Shown one piece after another: positions 52,501 through 64,000 of a DNA stretch of 64,000 nt. The stretch spans positions 186,001-250,000 of the forward strand of contig SADC01001309.1 of assembly GCA_004194705.1 (NCBI GenBank). Reading direction: 5' to 3'. This stretch comes from Ditylenchus dipsaci. Lineage: Eukaryota > Nematoda > Chromadorea > Rhabditida > Anguinidae. A model generated the notes under the pieces. That model was not told the origin of the DNA and made no database searches. It worked only from the letters and a program-made list of their open reading frames with translations. Each line of letters opens with the position of its first letter. Position 1 is the stretch's first letter. Made by a program: the position numbers and the translations under genes.

Positions 52501-55500
52501 AGTTTTCAAAAAGTCGATCAAATGTTAAATCTTAGGGAGGAAAGGATAATTAGAAAATTCACGATAAGATATCCGACGAAAATTTTATTTTTATTTAATT
52601 TTAGACCATCTCTTTGACATGCTGCACCAAAAAAATATTGCAAAAATAAAACAATTTTTGGAAAAGTGTTCTAAGATCACCAATAAATGAGAAAATAAGT
52701 CGAACTTTTACATTCACATCTACCTTAGCAAATGGCCGATTGAAGGAAGTAAAATGTTTCTACTCTATACCCTCTTCAGACCGAGAGGAATAGGGACTCA
52801 GCCTAGCACCTAGATGCGCAACCATCTAATTAGAGAGGTGATGATTCCTGCAGTCTAATAGCTCATTTGGGACCATATTTGGTTTTCGTTCGGCCATTTG
52901 TCTGGCCATAAAACTCCTGAAGCACCCGGGTAAAAATTGGCTACCTTATTTAGACCACCAAGAACAGTGTTGAAATGAGCTTCATTTGCAGCAATGGTCT
53001 TAGTTTTATGGGCGATTTCAAGCCTCAACTTTTTGCAAGACTGAACCTGCTGGTCCAGTTCCACAAAGGACTGGTGTTCACTTTTCTTCAACCGTTCACA
53101 CTCCGCCAAGTAGCTTCTTTTTGGTTGAGTTGGGCGAATAGGCGGCGATTTCTGTTGGCATGCATTAGTCTACAATATCTCTCAAACAACAGGTGCTGAT
53201 TGACCAGACGGAGACGGGTGCTCAGTAGTTCGCACTGCAAGCAAAATCAAATATGCTCTAATAAGTAATCTAACCAAAAGTGACAGGATGTACCTAAGAT
53301 ATTTTTTCGATGTAGTTTTACAGGAGAAATTTTGACTCGAAAGTTAAAAAAACGCCATTTAGTCATTTATTAATTTTAATTAAAATGGAAGCACCACAGA
53401 AAAATTAAAATCCTTTGCAAAAGCTTGACTAACTTTTTATTGCCCCTTATTTTTCGGACCATTTTTGTAGAAATTTTGCAATTCTGTTGCAGATGTTCCC
53501 AATGCAATTTTTATTTTTGCGCAAATTTACTCGTCTAACATCACAACATTGAATTTTGCATAAAATATGGTTCCAAATGGACATTCAAAAATGCATACCG
53601 TATTTACTCTAATAGCCGCACCCGGTGGGTATTAGAAGCATGCAATTTTTTCAAACTTCAAGTGGTCTGAAACTTCTGTTTTCATTTAGTGTTTGAGCTT
53701 TGTAAAAAGTGCCTGTTAGATTTTTAAAACCCCTTTCAAGCACTTTTTATATAGTTCAAACAGTGAACAAGAACATAAATTTTAGCCCTCTTGAAGTTAG
53801 GGGAGCGTTTTTTAGAGGTGGGGGGGGGGGGGCTATTGAAGGTAATACGGCATTAGGTACATTTGTCTCTTTTGAGAAGAGCTAATCCGAAAACCACTCA
53901 AGTTCGAGCTTACCTCAGCTCAAGAAAAAATTTTACATCGAAGTATTTTGCATTTCGATTCTGCTGTTTGAAATTTGACTTACCTCCCGAAAATCTCGAG
54001 ATCGACTTCAAGCTTCTTCGATTTCAAAAGGATAGAGAAGTATCTCACCCGGGTGAGATGTTAGAAAAATGCCGTACGTCTTTTTTGCTATTTTTTTAAT
54101 GTGCCCTAGCTATCCTCGTGAAAAGCAGTTTAAAAAATGACCTGTTTATCAACACTAAGACCTTTGAGGATAGGTTGCATATCATCGTACCTGCAATTTC
54201 AGCGCGATATATTTTCATAAATTGATTGAATGTAACTTGGTGATGACCCAACTAGCTTCAACTAAACCCAGCTGCCTTTAATAAATGTACTGGCGATATC
54301 CTACTGGTCACTAAAGTCTAATTAGTAGACTTGGGAATGCAGCCAGTTGAAATTTATGGCCAGTTAGAGTTTCACAAATTTTTTTACCAAAATTTACATT
54401 TTTCCAGGGACTCTATCAGCCAAACCTAGCTGCTTTAGTGCCTGGTGATGTTTTGCACTGGCTTCTATGTATTTCTTGCGGGATTTTTCTGTTCTGTCCA
54501 GTAAAACCTTTACTTGGGCTTGATCTTAAAAAAATATTTAGAAATTAATTTGTGTCAAACTTTACAAATAAAACCTGTTTTGCATAGCTTTCCTTTTTAT
54601 CTGGTTTGCAATTGTTGCTTTTAGATTGAAGCCTTGATTGAGCAGGGGGGAATAGTGGCAACTTGGTGCTTTCCTCGATTACATTGTAATAAGAGTTTAA
54701 CTTTTCTAAATGCGACATTGACGATGAAGCCTTGCGCAACCTATAAATTCTCAAGAAATGGGAGTATTTTGGTATTTATAGGGCGAAACTTTATATTGTC
54801 ACTGAAAAACTCTTTTTTGTCACCGATTTATTGAAACCACAAAGCGGACAAAGCACTTTTAAGCACTTTTTATTTTTTCAATAATGATCTACCGTATCTC
54901 CTCTAATTACCTAATTACCCTAACTTCAAGTGGTCTCAAACCCTGTTTTCATTTACTGTCCGAGCTGTCTAAAAAGTGCCTGCGAGGGATTTCGAAAATC
55001 TAACAGGCACTTATTACACAGCTCAAAAAGTGAATTAAAACACGAGTTTTGAACAACTTGAAGTTTGAAAAAACCGCCCCGGGGCGGCAATTAGAGGAAA
55101 TACGGTGATACTTTTTTTAACATAGGAACGGCGGACTTTGACTTTTGTATGTATCGACGCAACTTTAAATTCTGCGTCGCTCTAGGTTTTTGTTTTTTTA
55201 AAAGTATAAAAAAACATGCTCAAACGAGCTGTTTAATAAATTGTCCTTTTATAAATGAGGTGTGAGGACTGATTTGGAGGATAGAAGTGGCTATATCTGC
55301 CAATGCATGCAAACTTATCATTATCATCATACGCATTCGATAGCCCCAGATCTCAGCTTTGGTATTGTAGAGCAGTTAGAAGCTCAGTTTTTTGGCCAAA
55401 ACCAAAAAATTAGGAGAAGGCCATTTTTAGAAATATCGATAGTTTAAAACCCAAACAAAAACTTTTTACACAATTTTTATTTTACAAAAAGAGACATACC

Positions 55501-58500
55501 ATGCGAGAGTCCATTGAAAATTTCACCGAACAGCGTTTTGAGTTATAAAATTTAGAGCAAATGACGATAAAAAATTTAAAAAAATCTCCGAAAAAACATT
55601 TTCAAGTAATTTTTTTTCGCTAAACAAGGTGTTAATTTTGAAACTGGATTCGAGTTTAGCATGGCGCAAAAACATCATGGTCTATTACTATGAGATGCAA
55701 CAAAAAATGTTGCATCATAGTCGGGAACGAACTTGAGTGGGTGTGCTCACATCGAACATCAAGTGTATTTCAATATAATGACGGACTATAGTATTTATTG
55801 TCACCAAATTCTTATAAAATTGCTCTTGGAATTCAAAAATTACTGTAAGATTTGAATTTTCATTCGAGCATCAAATATTTAACTTTTCGAAAATTTCTTT
55901 TTTTAATATTTGTTGTCTTGAGCGGAATTCGAAATCTCACAGTGATTTGGAATTGGACAATACTTTTTTCTGGCGCAAAAACATTTTTTTGGCGCAAATA
56001 TACTTTTTTTAGCGCAAATTTTTGTTTTATGTCATTAGATAAAAATTTTCAATTTTTGTGAAAAGCTTCAACATCATCATGTAGCCCTGCGACTCTAGTT
56101 TCTAATAAGGTATCATTTATTGCATTATTTCGAAAAAATGTAACGCGAAAAAGTAAAAGTATGAACAAAATTAGAGCAACAATTATTTTCATACTTTCAC
56201 TTTTTGTGTTACATTTTTTCAAAATGATGCAATAAATGATACCTTATTAGAAACTAGAGTCGCAGGGCTACATGATGATGTTGAAGCTTTTCACAAAAAT
56301 TGAAAATTTTCAATTTAATGACACAAAACAAAAATTCGCGCCAAAAAAAGTATTGTCCTTTGAAATTCCAAGCGCAATTTATAAGCATTTAGTGACAATG
56401 CGAAAGTTTTGTCCGTAATTATATTGAAATACACTTATTATTCGATGTAAGCACACCCACTCAAGTTCGTTCCCGCCTAGGGTGCGACAGTTTTTTACTT
56501 TTATTCTTTAAAATTTAGATCAGTCGGCTTTGCTCAGCCTAGTCCGAAACTTAATTTTGCCGAACATTTAAAAAAACTTAACAATTTCATTACAAAGAGG
56601 CCACCCTACACTATTTTCGAAAAGTAGTGACGTTAAATAAATATACAGGGTGGCCCAAGTATTTTTCCTTTTTGAAACGGCTGTAACTTGGTTATTTGCC
56701 AACATTTGAACGAGATCTTTTTTTTATCATGTAGAGGAGATTGGGCAATTTCATTTGATACCAAATGTCTATGTTTGTGTACTAAAAATTTCTTTGCATT
56801 ATTGTTTTTTAGAAAATGGTCTTTACTGTGCAAGAAAAAGCATTTTGTGTGGTCGAATTTGGCATGTTGGGGAGTTCCAAATGAATCGTTCCTCGACAAT
56901 CTCGTCTTTTGCGATAAAGCGCACTTTTCGCTAAATGGAGGAGTCAACAGGCACAACTTCCGGTATTGGGATGATCAGAATCCGCATTGGTTCGAGCAAG
57001 TTCCACTCCACTCGCCTCGTATCACCGTGTTCGCTCTTATTGGCCAGCAAGGGATTGTAGGGCCGTGCTTCTTCGAAAACATTAATAGCGCCAACTACCT
57101 GAATCTGCTGCGACAAGAAGTGATTCCTGAGCTGGTGGCAAAATTTCAATGAGCTGATCTTTATGCAGGTACTGATTGCTACATTCATTGAATGTTCATT
57201 GTTGATGCCTCTAGGATGGTGCACCTTCTCATTGGACTCTTAGAGTGCGCGCTTATTTGACAGAAATGTTTCCGCAGTGCTGGATGGGCAGAGGATCACC
57301 AAACTTACCGTGGCCTCCATATTCACCAGACCTCACGTGCGACTTCTTCCTTTGGAGCTGGATCAAGAGCAAGGTCTACAGAGAGCCAATTGAAGACATT
57401 AATGAGCTGATCGGAAGAATAGAGATAGCCTTTGAAGAACTACCGCAAGAAATGATTGATAATTGTATCACTGCTTATCCTCTTCGTTTGTATTGCTGTT
57501 GGTGGTAGAAGTGTGGAAGAAACCTTTGGAAATTAAATGTTCTTGTTATCGCGGTGTATGAATTATCAATGAAATAATTGTTGCAAATTCGGTATCAAAT
57601 GAAATTGCCAGATCTCCTCTACATGATAAAAAAAAGATCTCGTTCAAATGTTGGCAAATAACCAAGTTACAGCCATTTCAAAAGGAAAAAATACTTGGGC
57701 CACCCTGTATATCAATATAAAATATAAAATAAAATATAAAAATATAAAAATAATGATTTGGTCTGTAAAATCTCAAGAATTACGATTTGACTGATATTCC
57801 TAAAAATATCAGAACTTTTGCTAGTAAGATGAGCGGTGCTCGATATAAGTACATCATATTTGCAAAAACTAAGGTATGCTTATATTGAGAGCGACTCATC
57901 ATACTCGCAAAAAATTTAAACTTTTAGTGACTTATCAAAATAGAGGAAATATCGAACCTTAAGTGGGGTAGAAATTTTCTGAGTGTGCTTATATCGAGAT
58001 TAGACTTTCTTACAATTGCTTGTTGGATGAGTGATTTGATGTAGATGGCTTTTGGAAACATTCAATATCATCTTGCCCCTTGCAACAGTCGTTTGCAGTA
58101 GTTGGGCTGTGGTCAATGGCGCCGTGGATGTTGGTTTGTCATCACCAGAAGAAGATAACCATTGAACTCCACTTGGACCAGCTAATATAGTTTCTTTGTA
58201 ATCTTGTTCTTTTGTTGAAGGTTCCTGCAAAAGTAGATAGTAAACAAGATTATAGGTAATAAGCAGAGTTAAATATCAACTCGCGGCATTTTATGACTTA
58301 CTTACTTTTAATAATCACTTTTTGTAATTTTAAAAATTTGAGTTTTCATAAAAACTTCATTAGACATAAAAATGGCTGAGTTTTACCATCAAATTACTGA
58401 ACTTCATTGACATAGTTTACGCACTTTTGGGTCATTTTTTTTAATTTGCGCCTTTTATTTTTTTTTTTTTTTAATTTTTTCAAATTTAGACAAAGCTATA

Positions 58501-61500
58501 GGAGCAGATTAGTTTTCGAGTTTTCCAGTACTTTTCACTACATATTAGGCCAGCGTAATTCCTTTTTACAATCTATCTTCACATAGTTTTATTTTTTATA
58601 AATCACCTTCTCCAGGTCAGCATGGTGGTTTCGGCTGGCTGTTAAAGATTCCATAGATCCCATGCACTCTTCAGCCGAGTCTACCTGTTGAGGCAGATTA
58701 TTCTGAAATTAAAAATAGGTATTATTAATTAACTTTTCAACAGCAACACCCACTTCATTGTCTAGAATTATTCCACGACTTCTTCCACTTCTTCATTGCC
58801 CGTCTTTCTTTGTTCTTCTCTTGCTTGAGTGCGATCTATCTTTGTTGCAATATCGGGTTTGTAAGTTGGAGAAAAGAGTAGACTGATCTTCTTGGCAATT
58901 GAAGTCTTGGGTTTGTTGCCTCTGGAAGGCATACATTGATGTTGACTAGCTGGTAGTAGTGTAAATTGTGCCTGTCTGGAGGCTATGTCCGCAGACCCAA
59001 CAAAGTGAGAATTCTCCGTTCTACGCTCCTGCAATAGACTGGATTCGGTTGGAGGGGTGTTGAGTCCAGTGCTTGCCCTAGACCAATGTCAATATGGGTG
59101 CTACTACTATTAGTATAGTCAGATGTGGGATGAAAAGTGTTTGTGTCTGAATGATTTTAGAATTTTTGCGCAATAATTGGTTTTCAATCTCACCATGTTT
59201 AGTTTCTTGTACAGTAAAGAAACCATCCAAATTTTGCTCAAAGTCACCTCTAAAGGAATGATCACCTGTAATTGCAGAATATTGTTTTGGGATGATTGTT
59301 TTTTTAGAATCTTGAAGAGTCTGACTAGCTCTATTTTCGGCTAAAGTACGGTATAAGAAATCCTCCCAAAAACCGGTTTTAACCACTTTTTCGTGTGTTT
59401 TAACATCTTTAACGTACAGAAAACATGTTTTAGCTGGCGGAAGACCATTTCCGGAAAAAATATATTTGTTGAAAATTTTGACTTTTTGCCTTGGGGGACC
59501 AAGGTAAGCCATCCTAAAAGGGTATTCCGATACCTTAAGAAAGTGTTCGAACATAGTTTTGTTAACTGGGGCCTACCGCATAAAGAAACTCTGGTTTGCA
59601 TATCTTTTTACGTATCCAGATTCTATTTTCGAGTGATTGGTCTCTAAGGTGTGAGAGTGTGCGCATCTCAACTCCAAGCCCCCTGAGCCCCCGAAGGGGC
59701 GCAGGGGGCTTGAGAGTTAGAGATGCGCGCACTCATCTTACCTTAGAGATGATTCCGAGAAATACTCTTGATAATAAATGCATCTGGAGACTCTTTCTTG
59801 CCCAGCTCCAGTGACAAAAACAGGGTAGAATACCCTGGAAACCATGGTTTACCGTCGTCCCCAAGGCAAAAAGTCAAAATTTTCAAAAAAAAAAAAAATT
59901 CCAGAAATGGTCTTCCGCCACCTAAAAACATGTTTTCTGTACGTTAAAGATGCTAAAACACACGAAAAAGTGGTTAAAACCGATTTTTGGGAGGAGTTCT
60001 TATACCGTACTCCGGCCCTATTTTCTTTTACTTTTTCACCAACTTTACATTTTCATCATATTCAATACTACGGGGAAAAGGCGCCTATCACCGCCTCAAT
60101 TGTATTTTGAAATTTTAATAAGTATTAATCCATCATATGCTCCCACTTGAGTACCCGCCCTCTTGGGCACCCTCTCCTGCCTGCTTTCTTCCGGGTACCC
60201 TTCCTGGCTATCCTTCTAATGCCTACCCCTCCTGCCTACCTTCCTCCTGGCTATCCTCGTCTTAGGTTACCCATCTGATTACTCATACCTGGGTTACACC
60301 ACCTGGACACCCATCACCTGAATATTACTACCCAGGTACCACCGCTTAGTATTAATAATGATGTATTAATATTATGAATAATTAATATTATTAATAATAC
60401 ATGAGATCCAAGTGATATTTAACACGAAAAATTCGTTCAAAAGTAAAAAATACGCGTTCAAAATCCGCCAAGCAAAAGCAAAACTTATGATAGAGTCGAG
60501 CTCAGAATTGTTATTTGGAAGGGAACCGGAATTTTAGTTTCGTAAAACCGAAACCAGAATTACATATTTTTTCACAACCGCGACCGGAATCCTAAAAAGG
60601 GCCGGAATTCCGGTAAATCGAAATCGGGGTTCCGGGCCAACTCTACTGCATAGAGACCACTCGTGGTATTTTCCCACAAAACCCCTAATTTTCAACTTCA
60701 GGGGATGAAATCTCAAATTTCTTCAAAACTATTTTCGAATCTGAATTTCAAAAACCCTCTGCCGTTAAAAGGGCTTTCGGATGAGTACAAACTCACCGGA
60801 TCACCTAAAAAAAGTTATAACTGGTGCAATGGGACCACTCAAAAGTGTCGTTGAAACCCCGTCCCAAATACTATGTAGAGATGCTGCAATTGATTCTGCG
60901 ACATTGGTTGCTTTTCCCTATTTGAAAAAGACAACCAAAAAAGTGGGACTGAAGTGGTCATGAAACTCGAGGAAAATATTTGAGATGCTGCTATTCCACT
61001 ATGTCAAAGAAAAGAAAAAAGGTTATTCTGCGAAATCCTCCACACTCCCCCAAGTGTTGGAAGTGGAAAAAATTAAATCTAAATTAAAAGGGAAATTTGT
61101 GAATAATCTGATTTATCGTCACTGAGCTAACCCACAAAAATATCATTTTTCTAGTATATTGCAGGAGACGGATTACATTTTTTTTTTTAGTATCGAAAAA
61201 GTTCTAAATTTTTTTATACATAGTTGGATTTTGTATAGATTTACTTAGAAGCAATTTCTGATTCTGCTGTTTTACATTTGCCTGTTTTGACAAACACAGC
61301 TTACTGCAGTTACCGTCGTCTTCCTGTTCAATGCCTTTTTCTTCATCATGTAACTCAAAAAAGCCTTCTTCTGTCTCATCATCATTTGGCGCAGCAGCCA
61401 TCATCTGTGCAAGTGCGAAAAATCGTGGATTTCCAAGTTCACCCATCTGTCCCTGCTCAACTCTTTGGCTCTAGTGTCAAATATAAGTGAGGGGTGTAGC

Positions 61501-62372
61501 CGGACAGACATTAACATTTGTTTTATCTAAATTATTGCATATTTATAATTCTTGCTAACGCTAATATACAAATTGGCCAAATAGTCACAACAGTGGTTTT
61601 GAATCAATCCCTTATTTAATTTTAGATTTGCCTGACCCCTTTTTAGTAGACAAAAACGAATTTAAAGTATCTGTTGTGCAATAATAGTTGACATACCACA
61701 TCCCATGTATTGTTTTGCTTGTTGTTAACAGAAAATTCTCTGAAATAATTACTATAAAGGTTGTAAATAAAACAGGCAGGAATGGGCATTTGGTCATGTT
61801 CATAGGGCCTGTAGGGGCTTTCGGACGTCATTGACATGTGCGCGAAAAACTAGAAATAAATTTAAAATAGAACCATTATTGTTTCCTGTGTTATGACCAA
61901 ATGCACATCTCTGAAAAAATGACTGAAAGAAAGGTCCAACTTGAGCATATGAATTAGATTGCACGGCCAAATGGCGTAGAAAGTTTGGAAAAATTTGACT
62001 AGAGTCGACTTCATGGTGTTCATAGTACATTGGTGCACTAGGGCCTCAAATTTTGAGGATACCTGATGGCTGAGGGATGGTTGGGTTGGACCACCGGCTA
62101 TTGAAGATTTGCACTGGAGCATTGCCTTGTTTTCGGAAGGTTTATTTTGTTTAGACAATGAATGGTAATTTTTGGAGATGGCTTGGTTGTGGGCAAAGAT
62201 ACGGCAAGCTTCCAGAAAAGCGTTGAAAATCTCGTTGAATAGGTGTCTGAAAAGAGATTTTTTATATTTATTTGTTTTAAAATAGGTAATGTGTTCGCTT
62301 CCTTACTCGTTGAGGGTGGAAGAAAAGGGTAAGACAGAGGTGATAAACATCATGGCAGCTATTACTATTTCC
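46598..62372 (-). CDS. TSC1: Hamartin (TSC1), many single-base frame interruptions
   Basis: Scaffold subunit of the TSC complex, which restrains Rheb and mTORC1 at lysosomes. Exons by eye: 62372-62307, 62246 to about 61862, 61470-61314, 59338-58754 (probably extended beyond the MITE at 60018+), 58702-58607, 58224-58014, 54740-54575, 54524-54398, 54190-54142, 53234-52945, 52288-52143, 52090-52004, 51393-51307, 51244-51101, 48246-48197, 48150-48025 and 46894-46598. The N-terminal helical part EIVIAAMMFITSVLPFSSTL, HLFNEIF and WPCNLIHML matches human VVVLTTGVLVLITMLP, HLLDFFDIF and YPCNFVSFL. The coiled coil (NQHLLFERYCRLMHANRNRR, human NQLLYERFKRQQHALRNRR) is diagnostic. The end of the coil reads IFNLYRFLEE. 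Several exons need one added base, usually in a homopolymer, to join. The first ~110 residues were not found. Confidence 0.85.
47373..47800. mobile_element. 428-bp hairpin MITE, Tc1/pogo type
   Basis: TA duplication (47371-47372 and 47801-47802); ends CAGTCGAGTCTCTATATAGC and complement. The arms are almost identical for about 205 bases (ACTAGACTGACGAATCAGTT inside), with a loop of about 12 bases. It lies in a late TSC1 intron. Confidence 0.9.
48715..49585. repeat. Nested inverted repeats in TSC1 intron
   Basis: Outer arms (CAAGGATCCAGTTTCTGGAT, AAATGATCAATAGAACATGA and complements) enclose a TACCGTATTT MITE (48900-49141) and a second hairpin (about 49142-49400, ends TATAAGTTGTAGCGCAA). At least three insertion layers. 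Confidence 0.75.
48900..49141. mobile_element. TACCGTATTT MITE
   Basis: Ends TACCGTATTTACTCTAATAG and complement; a C run and a G run follow the two ends. Inner block TTCGACCCACTTTTTGAAGA. The sequence also resembles 8533-8640. Confidence 0.75.
49594..50437. mobile_element. Core-module element, GGGAATGCGGGCTG-arm type
   Basis: Outer arms CTACTGTAAATACCCCCC, AACCGACTTTTT and TGTATTGGGAGGGGAAGGGA, with complements at the right. The core module lies at about 49980-50225 in inverse orientation, with AGATGCGCGCACTCACTTAC. The right end is followed by two further GGGGGTATATNACAGTAG units to 50510. Confidence 0.7.
51560..51915. repeat. TTGCCCGG/ATTTTGCC motif patch
   Basis: Irregular repeats of CATTTTGCCCGG, GCCCGGAACAAAATT and GGCAAAATAT in a TSC1 intron. 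It looks like another motif-array element, but clear ends and a duplication were not found. Confidence 0.35.
53596..53853. mobile_element. TACCGTATTT MITE
   Basis: Left TACCGTATTTACTCTAATAG; right AATACGG preceded by a long G run. Inner CTTCAAGTGGTCTGAAAC. In a TSC1 intron. Confidence 0.65.
54890..55107. mobile_element. TACCGTATCTCC MITE
   Basis: Ends TACCGTATCTCCTCTAATTA and TTAGAGGAAATACGGTGA; inner CTTCAAGTGGTCTCAAAC and GCCCCGGGGCGG. In a TSC1 intron. Confidence 0.7.
55722..56475. repeat. Nested inverted repeats, TSC1 intron
   Basis: Outer arms CGGGAACGAACTTGAGTGGG and complement. An inner hairpin (about 56085-56275) has ends AGCCCTGCGACTCTAGTTTC and loop around ATTAGAGC. Related to the AACGAAC..CCACC arm block of the 47.4-kb MITE. 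Confidence 0.7.
56646..57707. mobile_element. Degenerate Tc1/mariner transposon
   Basis: TA duplication (56644-56645 and 57708-57709); terminal inverted repeats of about 110 bases starting CAGGGTGGCCCAAGTATTTT. At 1062 bp it is shorter than a full Tc1/mariner element. The plus-strand transposase has lost its N-terminal DNA-binding part. In a TSC1 intron, opposite to the gene. Confidence 0.9.
56880..57510 (+). pseudogene. Broken Tc1/mariner DDE transposase
   Basis: First block: DKAHFSLNGGVNRHNFRYW (first catalytic Asp), HSPRITVFALIGQQGIVGP and NYLNLL, ending in a stop near 57150. A second block in another frame from about 57214: DGAPSHWTLRVRAYL (second Asp), PPYSPDLTCDFFLW (third Asp) and KVYREPIEDINELIGRIE. 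The Pro usual between SPDLT and CDFFLW is missing. The frame break and the missing HTH region make it inactive. Confidence 0.85.
59339..60017. mobile_element. hAT-like MITE, copy B, in a TSC1 exon
   Basis: An exact 8-bp duplication CTATTTTC (59331-59338 and 60018-60025) flanks GGCTAAAGTACGGTATAAG / ATACCGTACTCCGGCC ends, as in copy A at 7246. It contains a complete core module (59560-59775). The duplicated octamer reads GAAAATAG on the minus strand, inside coding sequence of the long TSC1 exon. Confidence 0.85.
60120..60360. other. CCTGGNTACCC-type degenerate motif patch
   Basis: Loose units such as CCTGGCTATCC, CCTGGGTTACACC and CCCAGGTACCACC recur in a TSC1 intron, followed by an ATTAATATTATTAATAAT tract (60345-60402). 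Function unknown. Confidence 0.35.
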
Positions 62373-63512
62373 CTGAAACTTGAGATCTAGAGATTTATTT
62401 GTAGAGGACTTTGAGAGGACCACTAATTTCTGGTGTTGGATGGCTAAAAGAGGAAACCTAAGAAACTAGTACCAAGAAAAGTTGATCGCTCGACTAACAC
62501 TAACTTTCTCGTTTGAACACAACCATAAATTTTGAGAATGTAAATTTTTCGTTCTTGAGTTGGACTTCTTTCTCGTTTTCGAATTCTCGCTCTGCACACA
62601 ATCCTTTTCTCGTTTTACCTCTTTGGCAGCGGAGGATTGGTGGATGAGACAGACCAGAATCTTTATAGGGTAATATTTAATTTCGCCTCCTAATTACTGA
62701 AAAATACCCCCTAATTCGCTGAAAAATGCCTTCTAATTTGAAATTAAATTTTTGTCTTAATTTTTACGTTTTTTTCCAAAACAATTTCATTACTATCGTG
62801 TTGCCCAAAATCTCAGCTTTTTAATGAGCTATGAAACTCCAGTAAATGATTTGACAAATGTAGAAATTTCGGGGTTTGGAAAAATTAGAGAAAAACAAAA
62901 GTTACTTTATTCAAACTCCTAAATTAAATTATTCAATGGAGTTTGACAGCTCGTTAGAAGGATTAGATCCTGAGCTACACGATAGTTGAAAAACATACGT
63001 AAAGTAGGCTCTAATGGAGATCCGGAGATCTGTCTCAGGTAACTCATCGTTTTCTAGAATTTAGTTTATACCCTTTTAAAGGGCATGCCCACGCCAATAA
63101 GTCTCATTTCAAATGTTTGAATTCCCGGGCACCAGTTTTTCAGATGAAGACAAAATAAATTTGAATATATTTCTCATTTCAAAATTTTTTATGTTATCCT
63201 TCTAGTCGTCTCAGGCCTTGCACACCATGGTGGACTGTAAATTCAGCAATCCTCACTCGGAAATGGCCATAACTTTTTTTAAAAAATTTTCAAAAATTAT
63301 TCCTTTCGTGCCATTTTGTAGCTGAGCTCTTACTGTGCGACATGTTTCTTTTTGTCGCCCTTCTTGTTTACCCTGTTTCATATAAAATGTGGTCGTTGTG
63401 CACGTTTCCTGTTCGATGTTTTGGCTTTATGCTGCGGTAAGAGTAAGATTTGTATTGTTTTCAGGTTTATCTCGCTGATCTGCAAAATTCAAAATCTCAA
63501 TCGCTGGACAAA
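62373..63512. other. Divergent interval between TSC1 and eS17
   Basis: Should contain the missing first TSC1 exon(s) and the start region of eS17. Pyrimidine stretches at 63345-63365 (CTTTTTGTCGCCCTTCTTG) could be a 5'-TOP-like eS17 leader, but the start site cannot be fixed. Otherwise nothing recognisable. Confidence 0.35.
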
Positions 63513-64000
63513 ATGGTTGGCCGAGTTCGTACCAAGACAGTCAAGAAGGCTTCGCGAAATATCATCGAGAAGTACTATCCCAAGTTGACGCGTGATTTCC
63601 ACACCAACAAGCGCATTTGTGAGGGTAGGCTATATTCACCGTTATTTTAACACATATTTCACCTTATATCTTTCAGAAATAGCAGTGATCCCGAGCAAAA
63701 AGATGAGAAATCGAATAGCTGGGTATGTTTTCTTGATTTGTGTTTGAAGTTTGTGACAATTTCGCTTTCTATCCACTACCATAATTTTGTAAAAACGTAT
63801 GCCGAAATTTTGTTCTGCTTCCTAGTGCTTCCTAAATCCTGCTTCCTAGTCACAATCCACTCTATTTAGGTTCACCACCCATTTGATGAAGCGTATCGAG
63901 AAGGGGCCAGTTCGTGGCATCTCCATTAAGCTGCAGGAAGAAGAACGTGAGCGTCGCGACAACTACATGCCCGAGATTTCTTATCTGGATTCCTCTCTCC
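63513..64000 (+). CDS. RPS17: 40S ribosomal protein eS17, 5' exons (cut by window edge)
   Basis: Small-subunit ribosomal protein. Exons 63513-63624, 63677-63722 and 63870 to the window edge join in phase. They read [20 protein letters not shown], then the [15 protein letters not shown] block, then [20 protein letters not shown] and [20 protein letters not shown]. Every block matches the animal eS17 pattern, with the start Met followed by Val-Gly-Arg as usual. Introns are 52 and 147 bases. No frame errors. The last ~40 residues lie beyond the window. It is transcribed away from TSC1. Confidence 0.97.

Noticed and set aside
63435..63464. A 5' UTR intron of eS17 with donor GCGGTAAGAG and acceptor TTTTCAG
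   Set aside because: The interval is only about 28 bases, too short for a normal spliceosomal intron.

Overview
This is nuclear DNA from an invertebrate animal. It is A/T-rich, its genes are split by introns with consensus GT/AG ends, and its gene set is metazoan: cytoplasmic poly(A)-binding protein, hamartin (TSC1), VPS33B, a PKA/PRKX-type kinase, eS17 and a C18orf21-like RNase MRP subunit. I cannot place the phylum.

Layout. 1.4-3.3 kb (+): C-terminal exons of VPS33B; the 5' part lies off the left edge and no last exon was found. 3.4-15.8 kb: dense, nested inverted-repeat (foldback/MITE) elements, one carrying an OTU-like remnant. 15.9-17.1 kb (-): complete three-exon C18orf21/RMP24-like gene. 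17.5-20.7 kb: more foldback elements. 21.0-27.0 kb (-): complete nine-coding-exon PABPC gene. 30.3-40.6 kb (-): PKA/PRKX-like kinase with giant repeat-filled introns. 42.1-43.6 kb (-): 3' exons of an unrecognised gene with an acidic, Ser-rich tail. 46.6-62.4 kb (-): hamartin/TSC1, its introns filled by a broken Tc1/mariner copy and several hairpin elements, with a hAT-like MITE apparently inside one exon. 63.5-64.0 kb (+): start of the eS17 (RPS17) gene, divergent from TSC1 and cut by the right edge.

The genes are ordinary housekeeping or signalling genes and do not form an operon or a joint pathway. The unusual part is the repeat landscape. At least eight insertion-like elements have bodies or terminal arms made of a short, often self-complementary motif repeated many times. 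Each element or small family uses a different motif, and most are bounded by clean target-site duplications, usually 8 bp. A separate core module of about 230 bp with a consensus splice-donor sequence recurs inside elements with unrelated outer arms.

Second theme: PABPC, the C18orf21-like gene and eS17 read through perfectly. VPS33B, the kinase and above all TSC1 need single-base corrections, mostly one missing base in a homopolymer, to keep both frame and splice phase. That points to consensus-sequence errors or to decaying genes.

All exon models were made by eye from reading frame, splice consensus and remembered family sequence. No alignment was run.
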